From Slackia sp. (GTDB taxonomy: Bacteria > Actinomycetota > Coriobacteriia > Coriobacteriales > Eggerthellaceae), in the NCBI GenBank assembly GCA_029266945.1, contig JARIED010000037.1, forward strand, positions 1 through 58,481: a stretch of 58,481 nt of DNA, given 5' to 3'. The notes under the pieces are model-generated. The model did not search any database, had not been told where the DNA came from, and saw only the letters and a list, made by a program, of their open reading frames with translations. The position numbers and the translations under genes were made by a program. Positions 14,606 through 25,754 of the stretch are shown here, piece after piece. The number at the start of each line of letters is the position of its first letter. Within the stretch, counting starts at the first letter, position 1.

Positions 14606-15262
14606 ATGTCCGCTTTGCAAGCCGTTCTTTTCGACAACGACGGAACGCTCGTCGACACGCACGACCTGCTTCTCGATAGCTTCCGCCATGCCACCCGGTC
14701 CGTGCTCGGCGAGGTCATCCCCGACGCGCGCCTCATGGCGAAGGTCGGGCAGCCTCTCGCGGTGCAGATGTGGGACTTCACCGATGATGCCGACGTCCAC
14801 GACGGGTTGCTGCGCGTCTATCGCGCTTATAACGAAAGCGTCCACGACGACCGCATCTCGTTGTTTCCCGGCACGCGCGAGGCGCTCGAGCGGATGCGCG
14901 ATGCGGGCATGACGCTCGGCGTGGTCACGTCGAAGATGCATCGTTTGGCGGCGCACGGCCTGGACGTGCTGGGCATCGCTGAACTTTTCGATTGCGTGGT
15001 GGGTGCCGATGATTGCGAACGCCATAAGCCCGACCCCGATCCGGTGGCGCTCGGCGCTCGCCTGGTAGGCGCCGATCCCGCGCGTTGCGCCTACGTGGGC
15101 GACAGTCCTTTCGACATCCAGGCAGGCAATGCCGCAGGCATGTTGACGGCTGCGGTCACGTGGGGCATGTTCGACGAAGGCGTGCTGCGCGCCGAAAACC
15201 CCGGCCTGGTGTGCGGGGATTTCGGCGGATTGGCCCGTATTCTGATCGAAGGGGGCCGCTAG
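14606..15262 (+). CDS. HAD-superfamily phosphatase, PpaX/Gph type
   Basis: 218 residues. HAD motifs: FDNDGTLVDT (nucleophile Asp and acid Asp), VVTSKM (motif II), KPDPDPVALG (motif III Lys) and YVGDSPFDIQAGNAAGM (motif IV). The four-helix C1 cap falls between motifs I and II. PpaX in Firmicutes hydrolyses pyrophosphate and Gph is a phosphoglycolate phosphatase; sequence alone does not separate them. The ATG follows GAAAGG. Confidence 0.88.
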   Translation: MSALQAVLFDNDGTLVDTHDLLLDSFRHATRSVLGEVIPDARLMAKVGQPLAVQMWDFTDDADVHDGLLRVYRAYNESVHDDRISLFPGTREALERMRDAGMTLGVVTSKMHRLAAHGLDVLGIAELFDCVVGADDCERHKPDPDPVALGARLVGADPARCAYVGDSPFDIQAGNAAGMLTAAVTWGMFDEGVLRAENPGLVCGDFGGLARILIEGGR

Positions 15263-15329
15263 GTTCGTCGTTTGCGGCCGCGACGTTCGCATATATTCTG
15301 TATTCGAACGGTGAAGCGACGCCGCGCCC

Positions 15330-15359
15330 TTGCGCGCGTTCTGTCTGCTGTGGTATAAG
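15330..15359 (+). promoter_or_regulatory. Promoter of the rimP-nusA-infB operon
   Basis: TTGCGC (15330-15335), an 18-base spacer and TATAAG (15354-15359) sit about 130 bases before rimP. Transcription would begin around 15366, upstream of the hairpin-plus-T-run at 15418-15446. Confidence 0.55.
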
Positions 15360-15417
15360 GAATATCGTATTTGCACGATCGGCTCGTGCGATGCGCTAAA
15401 ACTTTTTCTGACGCATG

Positions 15418-15446
15418 AGAAAGTGGGCACGGCCCGCTTTCTTTTT
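15418..15446 (+). terminator. Leader terminator/attenuator upstream of rimP
   Basis: AGAAAGTGGG and CCCGCTTTCT pair (one G-T wobble) around a CACGG loop, followed by TTTTT. It lies between the promoter at 15330 and the rimP ribosome site, so it would have to be read through. That is consistent with attenuation or NusA autocontrol of this operon, which is known in other bacteria. It could alternatively end transcription from the phosphatase gene. Confidence 0.65.
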
Positions 15447-15486
15447 GTATAAGCACCTATTCAGGGTGTCTGGAAAGGAGGACGGG

Positions 15487-15966
15487 ATGCTTTCGTCCAA
15501 AGAGGCAAGCCTGCTTGCCGCCCTCGAGCCGCGCGCGGCCGATGAGGGAATCGAAATCGTGACGGTCGAAGTGGTCGGGTCCCGCAAGGCTCCCACCATC
15601 CGCGTGTATCTCGATACGCCCGAGGGCATCACGTTCGAAGAGATCACGACCGCCCAGGCGTGGGTGAACGAGGTCATGGACGAGCTCGATCCGTTTCCGG
15701 GCGCCTATACGCTCGAGGTGAGCTCTCCCGGCATCGACCGCCCGCTGCGCACCCCCGAGCATTTCGCCCGCTTCGCCGGCGACGAGGTCTACGTCATGAC
15801 GACGTCGCCCATCGACGGCCGCAGTCGATTCAATGCCCGCCTGTGCGGCTTCGACGAGGAGAAAGGCTGCGTCGAGCTTTCCATGGAAGACGGAGCGAAA
15901 ATCGACGTTCCTCTGGGCGATATCAAGAAGGCGCACGTCAAGGGCGTCATCGATTTTTCCCGATAA
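15487..15966 (+). CDS. rimP: Ribosome maturation factor RimP
   Basis: 159 residues. It acts in maturation of the 30S subunit. The core pattern is present: VEVVGSRKAPTIRVYLDTPEGITFEE, then VNEVMDELDPFPGAYTLEVSSPGIDRPL, then the C-terminal Sm-like domain ending KAHVKGVIDFSR. The ATG at 15487 follows AAAGGAGG and marks the start of homology. It is the first gene of a long operon and is followed 48 bases later by nusA, the classic arrangement. Confidence 0.95.
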   Translation: MLSSKEASLLAALEPRAADEGIEIVTVEVVGSRKAPTIRVYLDTPEGITFEEITTAQAWVNEVMDELDPFPGAYTLEVSSPGIDRPLRTPEHFARFAGDEVYVMTTSPIDGRSRFNARLCGFDEEKGCVELSMEDGAKIDVPLGDIKKAHVKGVIDFSR

Positions 15967-16014
15967 AGACCGAGCGAGCACGTACGATACGTACGTCGAC
16001 GAGGAAGGAATACC

Positions 16015-17217
16015 ATGGCATCCGAACTTATGGAGGCTTTGCAAGCCCTGGCGCACGAGAAGAAGATCGACGAGTTCTATCTGATCGAACGCCTCGAGGC
16101 ATCGCTTGCCAAGAGCTATCAGAACATTCTCGACCTGGAGTGGGATGCGCGCGTGACGATCGACCGTACCACGGGCCGCATCTACGTCTACGAGCTGGTT
16201 CCGGTGGGCGAGGTCGATGAGGAGACCGGCGAGTACAGCGAATTCGAAGAGCGCGACGTCACCCCGAACGACGTGAGCCGCATCGCCGCTCAGAACGCCA
16301 AGGGCGTCATCGCCGCCATGGTGCGCGAGGCCGGTCGCCAGAGCATCTACGAAGAGTTCAGCGACCGCGTGGGCGACATCGTGACGGGCACGGTCCTGCA
16401 GGTCACGCCCGACTTCACGATCGTCAAGATCCGCGACGGCGTCGAGGCGGAGCTGCCTCATTACGACCAGAAGCGCAACCCCGGCGAGCGCAACGAGCGC
16501 CCTGCGGGCGAGCACTACCGCCACAACCAGCGCATCAAGGTGCTGATCATCGACGTGCGCGACCCCAATGCGCTCGAGCCCCGCGTCCGCGGCGACCAGG
16601 CGCGTCCCGCCATCGTGGTCTCGCGCACCCATCCCGATCTGATCCGCCGTCTTTTCGAGCTCGAGGTCCCCGAGATCTACGACGGCATGGTCGAGGTCAA
16701 GTCCATCGCCCGCGAGCCCGGCGCCCGCTCCAAGGTCGCCGTCGCCAGCCGCGAAAGCAATCTCGACCCGGTGGGCGCCTGCGTCGGCCCGAAGGGCAGC
16801 CGCGTGCGCATGGTGGTCGAAGAGCTGCGCAACGAGCGCGTCGATGTGATCCAGTGGGACGAGGATCCCGCGAAATACGTCGCCCAGGCGCTCAGCCCCG
16901 CTCGCGTGACCCGCGTGAGCATCGACGAGGCCAACCACTACGCCACCGTGGTGGTTCCCGACGACCAGCTCTCCCTGGCCATCGGCAAGGAGGGCCAGAA
17001 CGCCCGTCTGGCAGCGCGTCTGACCGGATGGCACATCGACATCAAGTCCACGAGCTTCGGCATCGCGCCGGCGCCCGAAGTGAATATGCTCATCGACGAA
17101 GAGCCCGAGGAGGACGAGGCGGAATTCTGCGCCTTCGTTTCCGAGGACGGCGCGCATTGCCGCAATCATGCCCGTCCCGGCAGCCGCTTCTGCGGCATTC
17201 ACGCCGACGAGGAGTAG
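16015..17217 (+). CDS. nusA: Transcription factor NusA with C-terminal Cys/His tail
   Basis: 400 residues. NusA binds RNA polymerase and controls pausing, termination and antitermination. The N-terminal domain (residues 1-130), S1 domain ([20 protein letters not shown]), KH1 ([23 protein letters not shown]) and KH2 ([24 protein letters not shown]) are all present. After KH2 comes an acidic linker ([11 protein letters not shown]) and a C-x9-C-x10-C-x2-H cluster encoded at 17128-17202, which looks like a zinc knuckle and is not part of standard NusA. The gene usually found next, ylxR/rnpM, is missing; infB follows 34 bases later. AAGGAAT precedes the start. Confidence 0.95.
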   Translation: MASELMEALQALAHEKKIDEFYLIERLEASLAKSYQNILDLEWDARVTIDRTTGRIYVYELVPVGEVDEETGEYSEFEERDVTPNDVSRIAAQNAKGVIAAMVREAGRQSIYEEFSDRVGDIVTGTVLQVTPDFTIVKIRDGVEAELPHYDQKRNPGERNERPAGEHYRHNQRIKVLIIDVRDPNALEPRVRGDQARPAIVVSRTHPDLIRRLFELEVPEIYDGMVEVKSIAREPGARSKVAVASRESNLDPVGACVGPKGSRVRMVVEELRNERVDVIQWDEDPAKYVAQALSPARVTRVSIDEANHYATVVVPDDQLSLAIGKEGQNARLAARLTGWHIDIKSTSFGIAPAPEVNMLIDEEPEEDEAEFCAFVSEDGAHCRNHARPGSRFCGIHADEE

Positions 17218-17251
17218 TTCGAGAGAGTAGAGGATAGACGAGGAGTACCGT

Positions 17252-19999
<2,748 letters not shown>

Positions 20000-20025
20000 C
20001 GCACCCGGCGTTTTACCCGCCGTTC

Positions 20026-20059
20026 AGGCGTCCGGCTCCCTTCGGGGCGTCGGACGCCT
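20026..20059 (+). other. Hairpin in the infB-rbfA gap
   Basis: AGGCGTCCG and CGGACGCCT pair across a 16-base loop within the 208-bp gap between infB and rbfA. There is no T run, so it is not a typical terminator. It may be an RNA processing or stability element. The rest of the gap shows no gene. Confidence 0.4.
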
Positions 20060-20207
20060 CGCTTATCGCGATGGCGCGCATATGAGGCCATGCCGCGCAC
20101 CATCCCGTCGGCGAGAGTCGTCACGTCGCGTTTCCCGTATCGGGGTTTCGGCGTGACGCATCCTGCCGACGGTTTATGCATGAACCCTTCTGGAAGGAGG
20201 ATTCGTT

Positions 20208-20600
20208 ATGAAACAATCCAATGCGAATCGCAAAGTCAACGAACAGGCTCGCGAGATCCTCGCGAGCATTCTGCTATTCGAGGTGTCCGACCCCCGTCTG
20301 CGCCTCGTGACGATTACCGGCTGCGAAGTGAGCTTCGACCGCAGCGTGTGCAACGTGTTCTATACCACGGAGCCCGGCCGCTACGAGGATGCCGCCGCAG
20401 GTTTCGCGGCTGCGGCGGGCCGTATCCGTAGCCTGATGGGCAAGGGCCTGTCCTGGCGCGTCACCCCCGAGTTGCGTTTCATGCTCGACCCCTCGGTCGA
20501 CGAGGCTGAAAAGATCACCGACGCGTTGGCCCGCGACGCGGCGCGCAACGCCGAATCGGCCGAGAAGAGCCGATCCGAAGAGGACGCAGAGGAGGAATAG
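20208..20600 (+). CDS. rbfA: Ribosome-binding factor A
   Basis: 130 residues. RbfA helps 16S 5'-end processing and 30S maturation. The type II KH pattern is present: REILASILLFEVSDPRLRLVTITGCEVSFDRSVCNVFY, then RSLMGKGLSWRVTPELRFMLDPSVDEAEKI. The tail is acidic. GGAAGGAGG precedes the ATG. It is followed four bases later by nrnA. Confidence 0.95.
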   Translation: MKQSNANRKVNEQAREILASILLFEVSDPRLRLVTITGCEVSFDRSVCNVFYTTEPGRYEDAAAGFAAAAGRIRSLMGKGLSWRVTPELRFMLDPSVDEAEKITDALARDAARNAESAEKSRSEEDAEEE

Positions 20601-20604
20601 CGCC

Positions 20605-21612
20605 ATGGCGGTGACCCCTCAGACCAACACCACGCTCGAGGCGATGGCCGAGCGCATGAAGGGTTGCGACGATTTCGTGCTGTGCGGGCACGTGAATCCC
20701 GACGGCGACTGCCTGGGCTCTCAGCTCGCGCTCATGCATGCCTTGCATGCGATCGGAAAGCGCGCGACCTGCCTGTTGGTCGAGCGCGATTCGGTCGACC
20801 TGGGCCTTCGCTTCCTTCCTGGCACGGACGACATGGTTGCGGCGTGCGACTTCGACGGCCGAGCGGCGACGTTCGTGGCATGCGACGTTCCCACCGCCGC
20901 GCGCCTGGGCGCCGCGGCCGATATCCAGAGCCGCGCCCTGATGCGATTCACCGTGGACCACCATGCGGCCGACGTGTCGATGTCGGAATGCAATTACGTC
21001 GACCCCGACGCGCCTGCGTGCGGCATGATCGTATGGGAGCTCGTGAAACTGCTCACGGGGGACGACGTCCCCGCCGCATCCGCGATGTGCTGCTATACGG
21101 CTCTGATGACCGACACCGGTCGTTTCCAGTATCAGAACACCACGCCTGCCGCCTTGCGCGCGGCTTGCGAGATGGTCGAGGCGGGCGCCGAGCCCGCGCT
21201 TGTGTCGAGCGAGGTGTATCAGAGCCGCAGCTTCGCGTCGCTTATGCTCGAAAAGGCCATGCTCGAAAACGTCGCGGTGGCTGAAGACGGTCTGTGGGCG
21301 TTTTCCTATCTGTGCAAAAGCGACTTCGACCGACTCGGTGCGGTGAAAGCCGACGCCGAGCCCCTGGTCGACATCGTGCGCTCTCTTGCAGGCGTGCGCG
21401 TCGCGTGCATGCTGCGCGAGCAGCCCGACGGCGTGCGCGGCAGCCTGCGCGCGAAGGGCGATGAAATCGACGTCTCCGAACTCGCGCGTGCGATCGGCGG
21501 CGGCGGGCACCGTGCGGCGGCAGGCTTCACGTTCGAGGGTTCTCTCGACGAAGCGGTGGCTGCGCTGCCGGCGCATCTCGACGGGCTCGTCGACAAGGCG
21601 GGTCTGCGATGA
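20605..21612 (+). CDS. nrnA: DHH/DHHA1 phosphoesterase, NrnA-type
   Basis: 335 residues. It has the DHH domain motifs CGHVNPDGDCLGS, DVPTAARLG and VDHHAADVS, and the C-terminal DHHA1 substrate motif GGGGHRAAAGF. NrnA removes nucleotides from nano-RNA oligomers and dephosphorylates pAp; linear dinucleotide cleavage is another family activity. Its place between rbfA and truB is conserved in many Gram-positive bacteria. GAGGAAT lies upstream, and the stop overlaps the truB start by four bases (ATGA). Confidence 0.92.
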   Translation: MAVTPQTNTTLEAMAERMKGCDDFVLCGHVNPDGDCLGSQLALMHALHAIGKRATCLLVERDSVDLGLRFLPGTDDMVAACDFDGRAATFVACDVPTAARLGAAADIQSRALMRFTVDHHAADVSMSECNYVDPDAPACGMIVWELVKLLTGDDVPAASAMCCYTALMTDTGRFQYQNTTPAALRAACEMVEAGAEPALVSSEVYQSRSFASLMLEKAMLENVAVAEDGLWAFSYLCKSDFDRLGAVKADAEPLVDIVRSLAGVRVACMLREQPDGVRGSLRAKGDEIDVSELARAIGGGGHRAAAGFTFEGSLDEAVAALPAHLDGLVDKAGLR

Positions 21613-22619
21613 AGCGGGGGCAGAGCGGTATTTCGTGCATCGTCGGCGTCGACAAGCCGAGCGGCATGAGCTCGCATGATGTGGTGAACGCCTGTCGAAG
21701 GATATTCGGCGAGCGCCGTGTCGGGCATACCGGTACGCTCGACCCCCTGGCGACGGGCGCGCTGTGCATCTGCATCGGCCCGGCCGCCAGGCTCGACGCG
21801 TACATGACGAATCACGACAAGACCTATGAAGTGCGCATCGCTTTCGGTGTTGCCACCGATACCGACGATGCCGAAGGCGAGCCGATTCGCGTATGCGAGG
21901 TGCCGGCCGAGGTATGCGATCCCGATTTCGCCCGCGAGCGCGTGGCGGCGCTGGTCGGACGCCATAAGCAGCTTCCTCCCGCGTATTCGGCCATCAAGCG
22001 CGGCGGCGTGAAGGCGTGCGACGCGGCCCGTGCGGGCAAGGTCATCAAGCTCGAACCGCGCGATATCGAAATCTATGCCGCCGAGCTGCTCGGCCTCGAA
22101 CGCGATCACGACGCCGAGGTCCTGTACTGGGACGTGCGCCTGTCGGTGTCGAAGGGCACCTACATCCGCTCGGTCGCGCGCGACGTGGGCGCTTCTTTGG
22201 GCACGGCGGCCCATGTGCAGACGCTTCGCCGTTTGAAAGCGGGTGCGCTCGATGTGCAGGACTGCCTTTCGATCGAGGCCCTCGAAGGCCGCGGCCTCGA
22301 CGCCGCCATCGACCCGGTGTTCTTGCTGGGCTATCGCATGGCGTTTCTCGGCGACGAGCAGGCGGCGGCCGTGCGCAACGGAGCGTTTCTGTCCATTCCG
22401 TCGCTCGATCTTTTCGAGGCGCCGTGCCGTTTCGACGAGTCCGACTGCGGTCCGATGCGCGCGGCGAAGCGCAGCATGGCCGAGCTCGAAGACGGCGAGA
22501 CGGTGAGCCTGGTGGCGGGCAACGAGCTTCTTGCCCTGTACACCGCACGTCCCAAGCAGGGCCATCTGCGACCCTGCTGCGTTTTTTCCCAAGGAGTGAT
22601 TCGTGGCAAAGGTCTATAG
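21609..22619 (+). CDS. truB: tRNA pseudouridine-55 synthase
   Basis: 336 residues. TruB makes pseudouridine 55 in the tRNA T-loop. Motifs: GVDKPSGMSSHDVVN, and the catalytic-Asp segment GHTGTLDPLATGALCICIG. YEVRIAFGVATDTDD and SKGTYIRSVARDVG follow, with a PUA-like C-terminus. The start overlaps nrnA, and the ribF start lies inside its 3' end, so translation is likely coupled along this stretch. Confidence 0.95.
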   Translation: MKRGQSGISCIVGVDKPSGMSSHDVVNACRRIFGERRVGHTGTLDPLATGALCICIGPAARLDAYMTNHDKTYEVRIAFGVATDTDDAEGEPIRVCEVPAEVCDPDFARERVAALVGRHKQLPPAYSAIKRGGVKACDAARAGKVIKLEPRDIEIYAAELLGLERDHDAEVLYWDVRLSVSKGTYIRSVARDVGASLGTAAHVQTLRRLKAGALDVQDCLSIEALEGRGLDAAIDPVFLLGYRMAFLGDEQAAAVRNGAFLSIPSLDLFEAPCRFDESDCGPMRAAKRSMAELEDGETVSLVAGNELLALYTARPKQGHLRPCCVFSQGVIRGKGL

Positions 22620-23523
22620 CGTCGACGAGGCGTTCGATCACGACCTGCTTTCCGGGGCATCGTGCGCGTTCGGCGTGTTCGACGGCGTGCATCGCGGCCA
22701 TCGTTTTCTGATCGACGAGGCGAAGCGCACCGCCGCCGAGTTCGGAGGCCCTTCGGTCGCGCTGACGTTCGATATCGATCCCGACGAGCGCCTCCACGCC
22801 GACCGCCTCAAGAAGCTCATGACGAATGAGCAGCGCATCGAGGCGTTGGCGCAGACAGGCGTCGATATGGTTGCCGTGCTGCCGTTCACGCCGGCCTTTG
22901 CGGCGCAGGCGCCGCTCGACTTCTTGTCGGCGACGTTCGGCGAGTCCTTTCCCGCCGCTTTGCATGTCGGCTGCGATTTCCGCTTTGGAGCGAAGGCCGC
23001 AGGGCAGGTGAGCGATCTGCACGAATGGGCCGATACGCGCGGCGTGCGCATCTTCGCGCACGACCTGAAAAGCGCCTTCGACAAGCCGATCACGGCGACG
23101 CGCATCAGGCTCCTTCTGGCCGAAGGTCGCTGCGAGGATGCGGCCGAGCTGCTCGGCCATCCGTATTCGTTCGACGGCGTGGTGGCCGCAGGCCGCGGAG
23201 AGGGTTCGGATATGGGCTTTTGCACGGCCAATATCGAGCTTCCTCCCATGATGCAGACGCTCGGCGAAGGCGTGTACGCCGCATGGGCGACGGTCGGCGG
23301 CGTGCGTTACAGAGCCGCCATGAGCATGGGGGTCGCGCCCACGTTCGCCGACGCCGTCGCGACGAGCGAAGTGCATATCCTCGATTTCTCGGGGTCGATC
23401 TACGGCGAGACCGTCATGGTCGAGCCGGTGCATTACCTGCGTCCGATGATCAAGTTCGATTCCGTCGAAGACCTGATCGCCGAGGTGCGGGCGAATATCG
23501 CGTGGGTTCGCGCGAATCTGTAG
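22603..23523 (+). CDS. ribF: Bifunctional riboflavin kinase/FAD synthetase
   Basis: 306 residues. It makes FMN and then FAD. The N-terminal nucleotidyltransferase domain has FGVFDGVHRGHRFLI and the FGAK segment with CDFRFG. The C-terminal riboflavin kinase domain has HPYSFDGVVAAGRGEG, MGVAPTF and the Glu-containing YGETVMVEPVHYLRPMIKF. GTG 22603 after AAGGAGTG is the start, overlapping truB by 17 bases. Confidence 0.93.
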   Translation: MAKVYSVDEAFDHDLLSGASCAFGVFDGVHRGHRFLIDEAKRTAAEFGGPSVALTFDIDPDERLHADRLKKLMTNEQRIEALAQTGVDMVAVLPFTPAFAAQAPLDFLSATFGESFPAALHVGCDFRFGAKAAGQVSDLHEWADTRGVRIFAHDLKSAFDKPITATRIRLLLAEGRCEDAAELLGHPYSFDGVVAAGRGEGSDMGFCTANIELPPMMQTLGEGVYAAWATVGGVRYRAAMSMGVAPTFADAVATSEVHILDFSGSIYGETVMVEPVHYLRPMIKFDSVEDLIAEVRANIAWVRANL

Positions 23524-23586
23524 TAAGCAATGAGCCGTCGCAGGGCCGAAGCGCCGTAGGCGACGTCGTCGGAAAGCGGGGACGGT

Positions 23587-23763
23587 ATGAAGTCTGAATA
23601 CTACGCGTGGATCGCGGGCGTCGCATTCGCGCTCGCGGCGTTCGCGGTCGCGATCATGGCCGTGGGCTATCAGCCCCTGACCTTCGGCCGAGGCGCGACC
23701 GTCGCGGTGCTCGTCGTTGTCGGCACGGTTTCTCTGGCGCTGCGCCGCAAGGGGCGAAACTAG
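23587..23763 (+). CDS. Small membrane protein, 58 residues
   Basis: A short frame between ribF and dnaG, starting at an ATG preceded by a purine-rich GCGGGGAC and ending in TAG directly against the ATG of dnaG. It encodes MKSEYYAWIAGVAFALAAFA and a second hydrophobic stretch, then a basic end LALRRKGRN: two predicted membrane helices joined by a short loop. The exact abutment with dnaG suggests coupled translation. I do not recognise a family. Confidence 0.6.
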   Translation: MKSEYYAWIAGVAFALAAFAVAIMAVGYQPLTFGRGATVAVLVVVGTVSLALRRKGRN

Positions 23764-25626
23764 ATGGCGCCCGTGTCGGATGACGACATAAGGCGCGTTC
23801 GCGAGGCGAGCGACCTGGTGGCGATCGCGGGCGAACGTGTGGTGCTTCGGCAGCGCGGCCGTGATTTTTGGGGATGCTGTCCCTTCCATAGCGAGAAGTC
23901 CCCGTCGTTCAAGGTCGACCCGACCACGCAGCTGTGGCATTGCTTCGGCTGCGGCGAGGGCGGCGACGTGTTCAGCTTCGTCATGAAGCTCGACGACCTG
24001 GGATTCATCGACGCGGTGCGCGAACTCGCCCGTCGCGCGGGCATCCAGCTGGCTGAGGAGCCGGGGGCGGCTGCGGCGCGCGGTCGCAAGGCACGCCTCA
24101 AAGAGGTTTGCGAAGCGACCGCGGCGTTCTACCATCTCCAGCTCATGAGGCTGCGCGGTCCCGAGGCCGACGCCGCGCGCGCGTACCTGTCGTCACGCGA
24201 TCTTGGCGGCCGCGTCCCGAAGGATTGGAATCTGGGATACGCGCCCGGCAACCAGGCGCTCGTGCGCCATTTGAAGTCGATGGGCTTTTCGGCCGACGAC
24301 ATGGTGGAGGCCAACGTCGCCATGCCTTCGAAACAGGGCCGCGGCCTGCGCGATCGCTTCTTCGATCGCATCATGTTTCCGATTCGCGATGTCGAAGGCG
24401 ATACGATCGCGTTCGGCGGGCGCGTTGTGGGCAAGGGCGAGCCGAAATATCTGAATTCGCAGGAAACGCCCGTGTTTCATAAGTCGCAGGTGCTCTTCGG
24501 CCTCGACAAGGCGAAAGCCGCCATGGCGAGCACTGGCGTCGCGATCATCGTCGAGGGCTATACCGATGTGATCGTGATGCACGAGGCCGGCGTGAAAAAC
24601 GCGGTCGCGACGTTGGGCACGGCGCTGACCGTCCAGCATATCCGCACCATTTCGCGCCATGCGAAGCGACGCATCGTGTATCTGTTCGACGGCGACGAGG
24701 CCGGCCAGCGAGCGGCCGACCGCGCGGCACGCTTCGTCGACGAGAGCATGCTGCCCGAGGCGGGGCGTTCGAAGATCGATCTGTGCGCCGTCACGCTGCC
24801 CGACGACCTCGATCCGGCCGATTTCGTGCAGCAGCGCGGCGCCGAAGCCCTCGAGGGACTGATATCGCACGCGCAGCCGCTTCTTCGCTACGCGATCGAC
24901 CGCGCGTTCTCGAAATACGACCTGTCCGATTTCGGGCAGAAAAGCAGGGCCCTGGCTGACGGCCTTTCCTTGCTCGCGCCCATCAAGCATTCGGTGCTCG
25001 CGCAGGAATACGCGGGCTATATCGCCGACAGGCTGCACTACGACATCGCCATGGTGACCGAAAAGCTCGCAGGCGTCGCGGCTCCGCGGACGTACGACCA
25101 GGCATCGGCCGAAGCGGCTTCGGCGCCGCCCGCGCGACCCGCCGTGTCGCTTCCGCCGCGCGAGCGGGAGCGCCTGCGGATCGAGCGCGAATTCCTGGCT
25201 CTCTGCGCGCGCCATGCCGACCTGGGACTCGCTTACGCCGATACGCTCGTGCAGACGATCTGGCATCGCGACGCCCATCGCTGTGTTGCTCAGGCGCTGA
25301 TCGCCTATTTGGCCGAGCATCCCGAAGCGAGCTCGCCCGGGGAAGTGGTGCGCGGCGTGTCCTCGATGGTGGAAGGGGCCGCTTCGACGCTGACCGCGGC
25401 CTCGCTTTACGACGACATCGAGCCCGGGCAGCTTGCGCGGTTTCTCGCCGACGAGCTGGCGATTCGTGATATGGAGGATTCGATCGCGGCCGTCAACGCG
25501 CAGCTGAAGCACCCCGAGGCCATGGCGCCCGAGGAATACGAACAGGCCTATCAGGACGTGGTCATGCTCCAGCGGGAGCTGGTGGCCTTGCGAAGCGCGC
25601 ATCGCCCGCTCGGGTCGCATGATTAA
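23764..25626 (+). CDS. dnaG: DNA primase
   Basis: 620 residues. DnaG lays RNA primers for replication. The N-terminal zinc finger is CCPFHSEKSPSFKVDPTTQLWHCFGCGEGGD (Cys-His-Cys-Cys). The TOPRIM core has VEGYTDVIVMHEAGVKNAVATLGTAL and YLFDGDEAGQRAADRAA with the metal-binding Asp residues. The DnaB-binding C-terminal helical region follows. It starts right after the stop of the 58-residue gene. dnaG followed by rpoD is the classic macromolecular-synthesis order. Confidence 0.97.
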   Translation: MAPVSDDDIRRVREASDLVAIAGERVVLRQRGRDFWGCCPFHSEKSPSFKVDPTTQLWHCFGCGEGGDVFSFVMKLDDLGFIDAVRELARRAGIQLAEEPGAAAARGRKARLKEVCEATAAFYHLQLMRLRGPEADAARAYLSSRDLGGRVPKDWNLGYAPGNQALVRHLKSMGFSADDMVEANVAMPSKQGRGLRDRFFDRIMFPIRDVEGDTIAFGGRVVGKGEPKYLNSQETPVFHKSQVLFGLDKAKAAMASTGVAIIVEGYTDVIVMHEAGVKNAVATLGTALTVQHIRTISRHAKRRIVYLFDGDEAGQRAADRAARFVDESMLPEAGRSKIDLCAVTLPDDLDPADFVQQRGAEALEGLISHAQPLLRYAIDRAFSKYDLSDFGQKSRALADGLSLLAPIKHSVLAQEYAGYIADRLHYDIAMVTEKLAGVAAPRTYDQASAEAASAPPARPAVSLPPRERERLRIEREFLALCARHADLGLAYADTLVQTIWHRDAHRCVAQALIAYLAEHPEASSPGEVVRGVSSMVEGAASTLTAASLYDDIEPGQLARFLADELAIRDMEDSIAAVNAQLKHPEAMAPEEYEQAYQDVVMLQRELVALRSAHRPLGSHD

Positions 25627-25649
25627 GAAAAAACGACGATGACAAGAAA

Positions 25650-25677
25650 GGCCTGGTCAAGCTACATTGACCAGGCC
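25650..25677 (+). terminator. Hairpin after dnaG overlapping the rpoD -35
   Basis: GGCCTGGTCAA (25650-25660), a six-base loop and TTGACCAGGCC (25667-25677) make a perfect 11-bp stem just after dnaG. There is no clear T run. The first six bases of the right arm are the -35 hexamer of the rpoD promoter, so one element may both end the upstream operon and hold the -35. Confidence 0.6.
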
Positions 25678-25696
25678 GATGAATTCTTGGTACAAT
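25667..25696 (+). promoter_or_regulatory. rpoD promoter
   Basis: TTGACC (25667-25672), an 18-base spacer and TACAAT (25691-25696) form a near-consensus housekeeping promoter about 60 bases before the GTG start of rpoD. Confidence 0.75.
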
Positions 25697-25754
25697 TATA
25701 AACTGTATCTTTAGGGCCATTGTGCCCATTTTCTGCGGCGAAAGGATAGCATCT

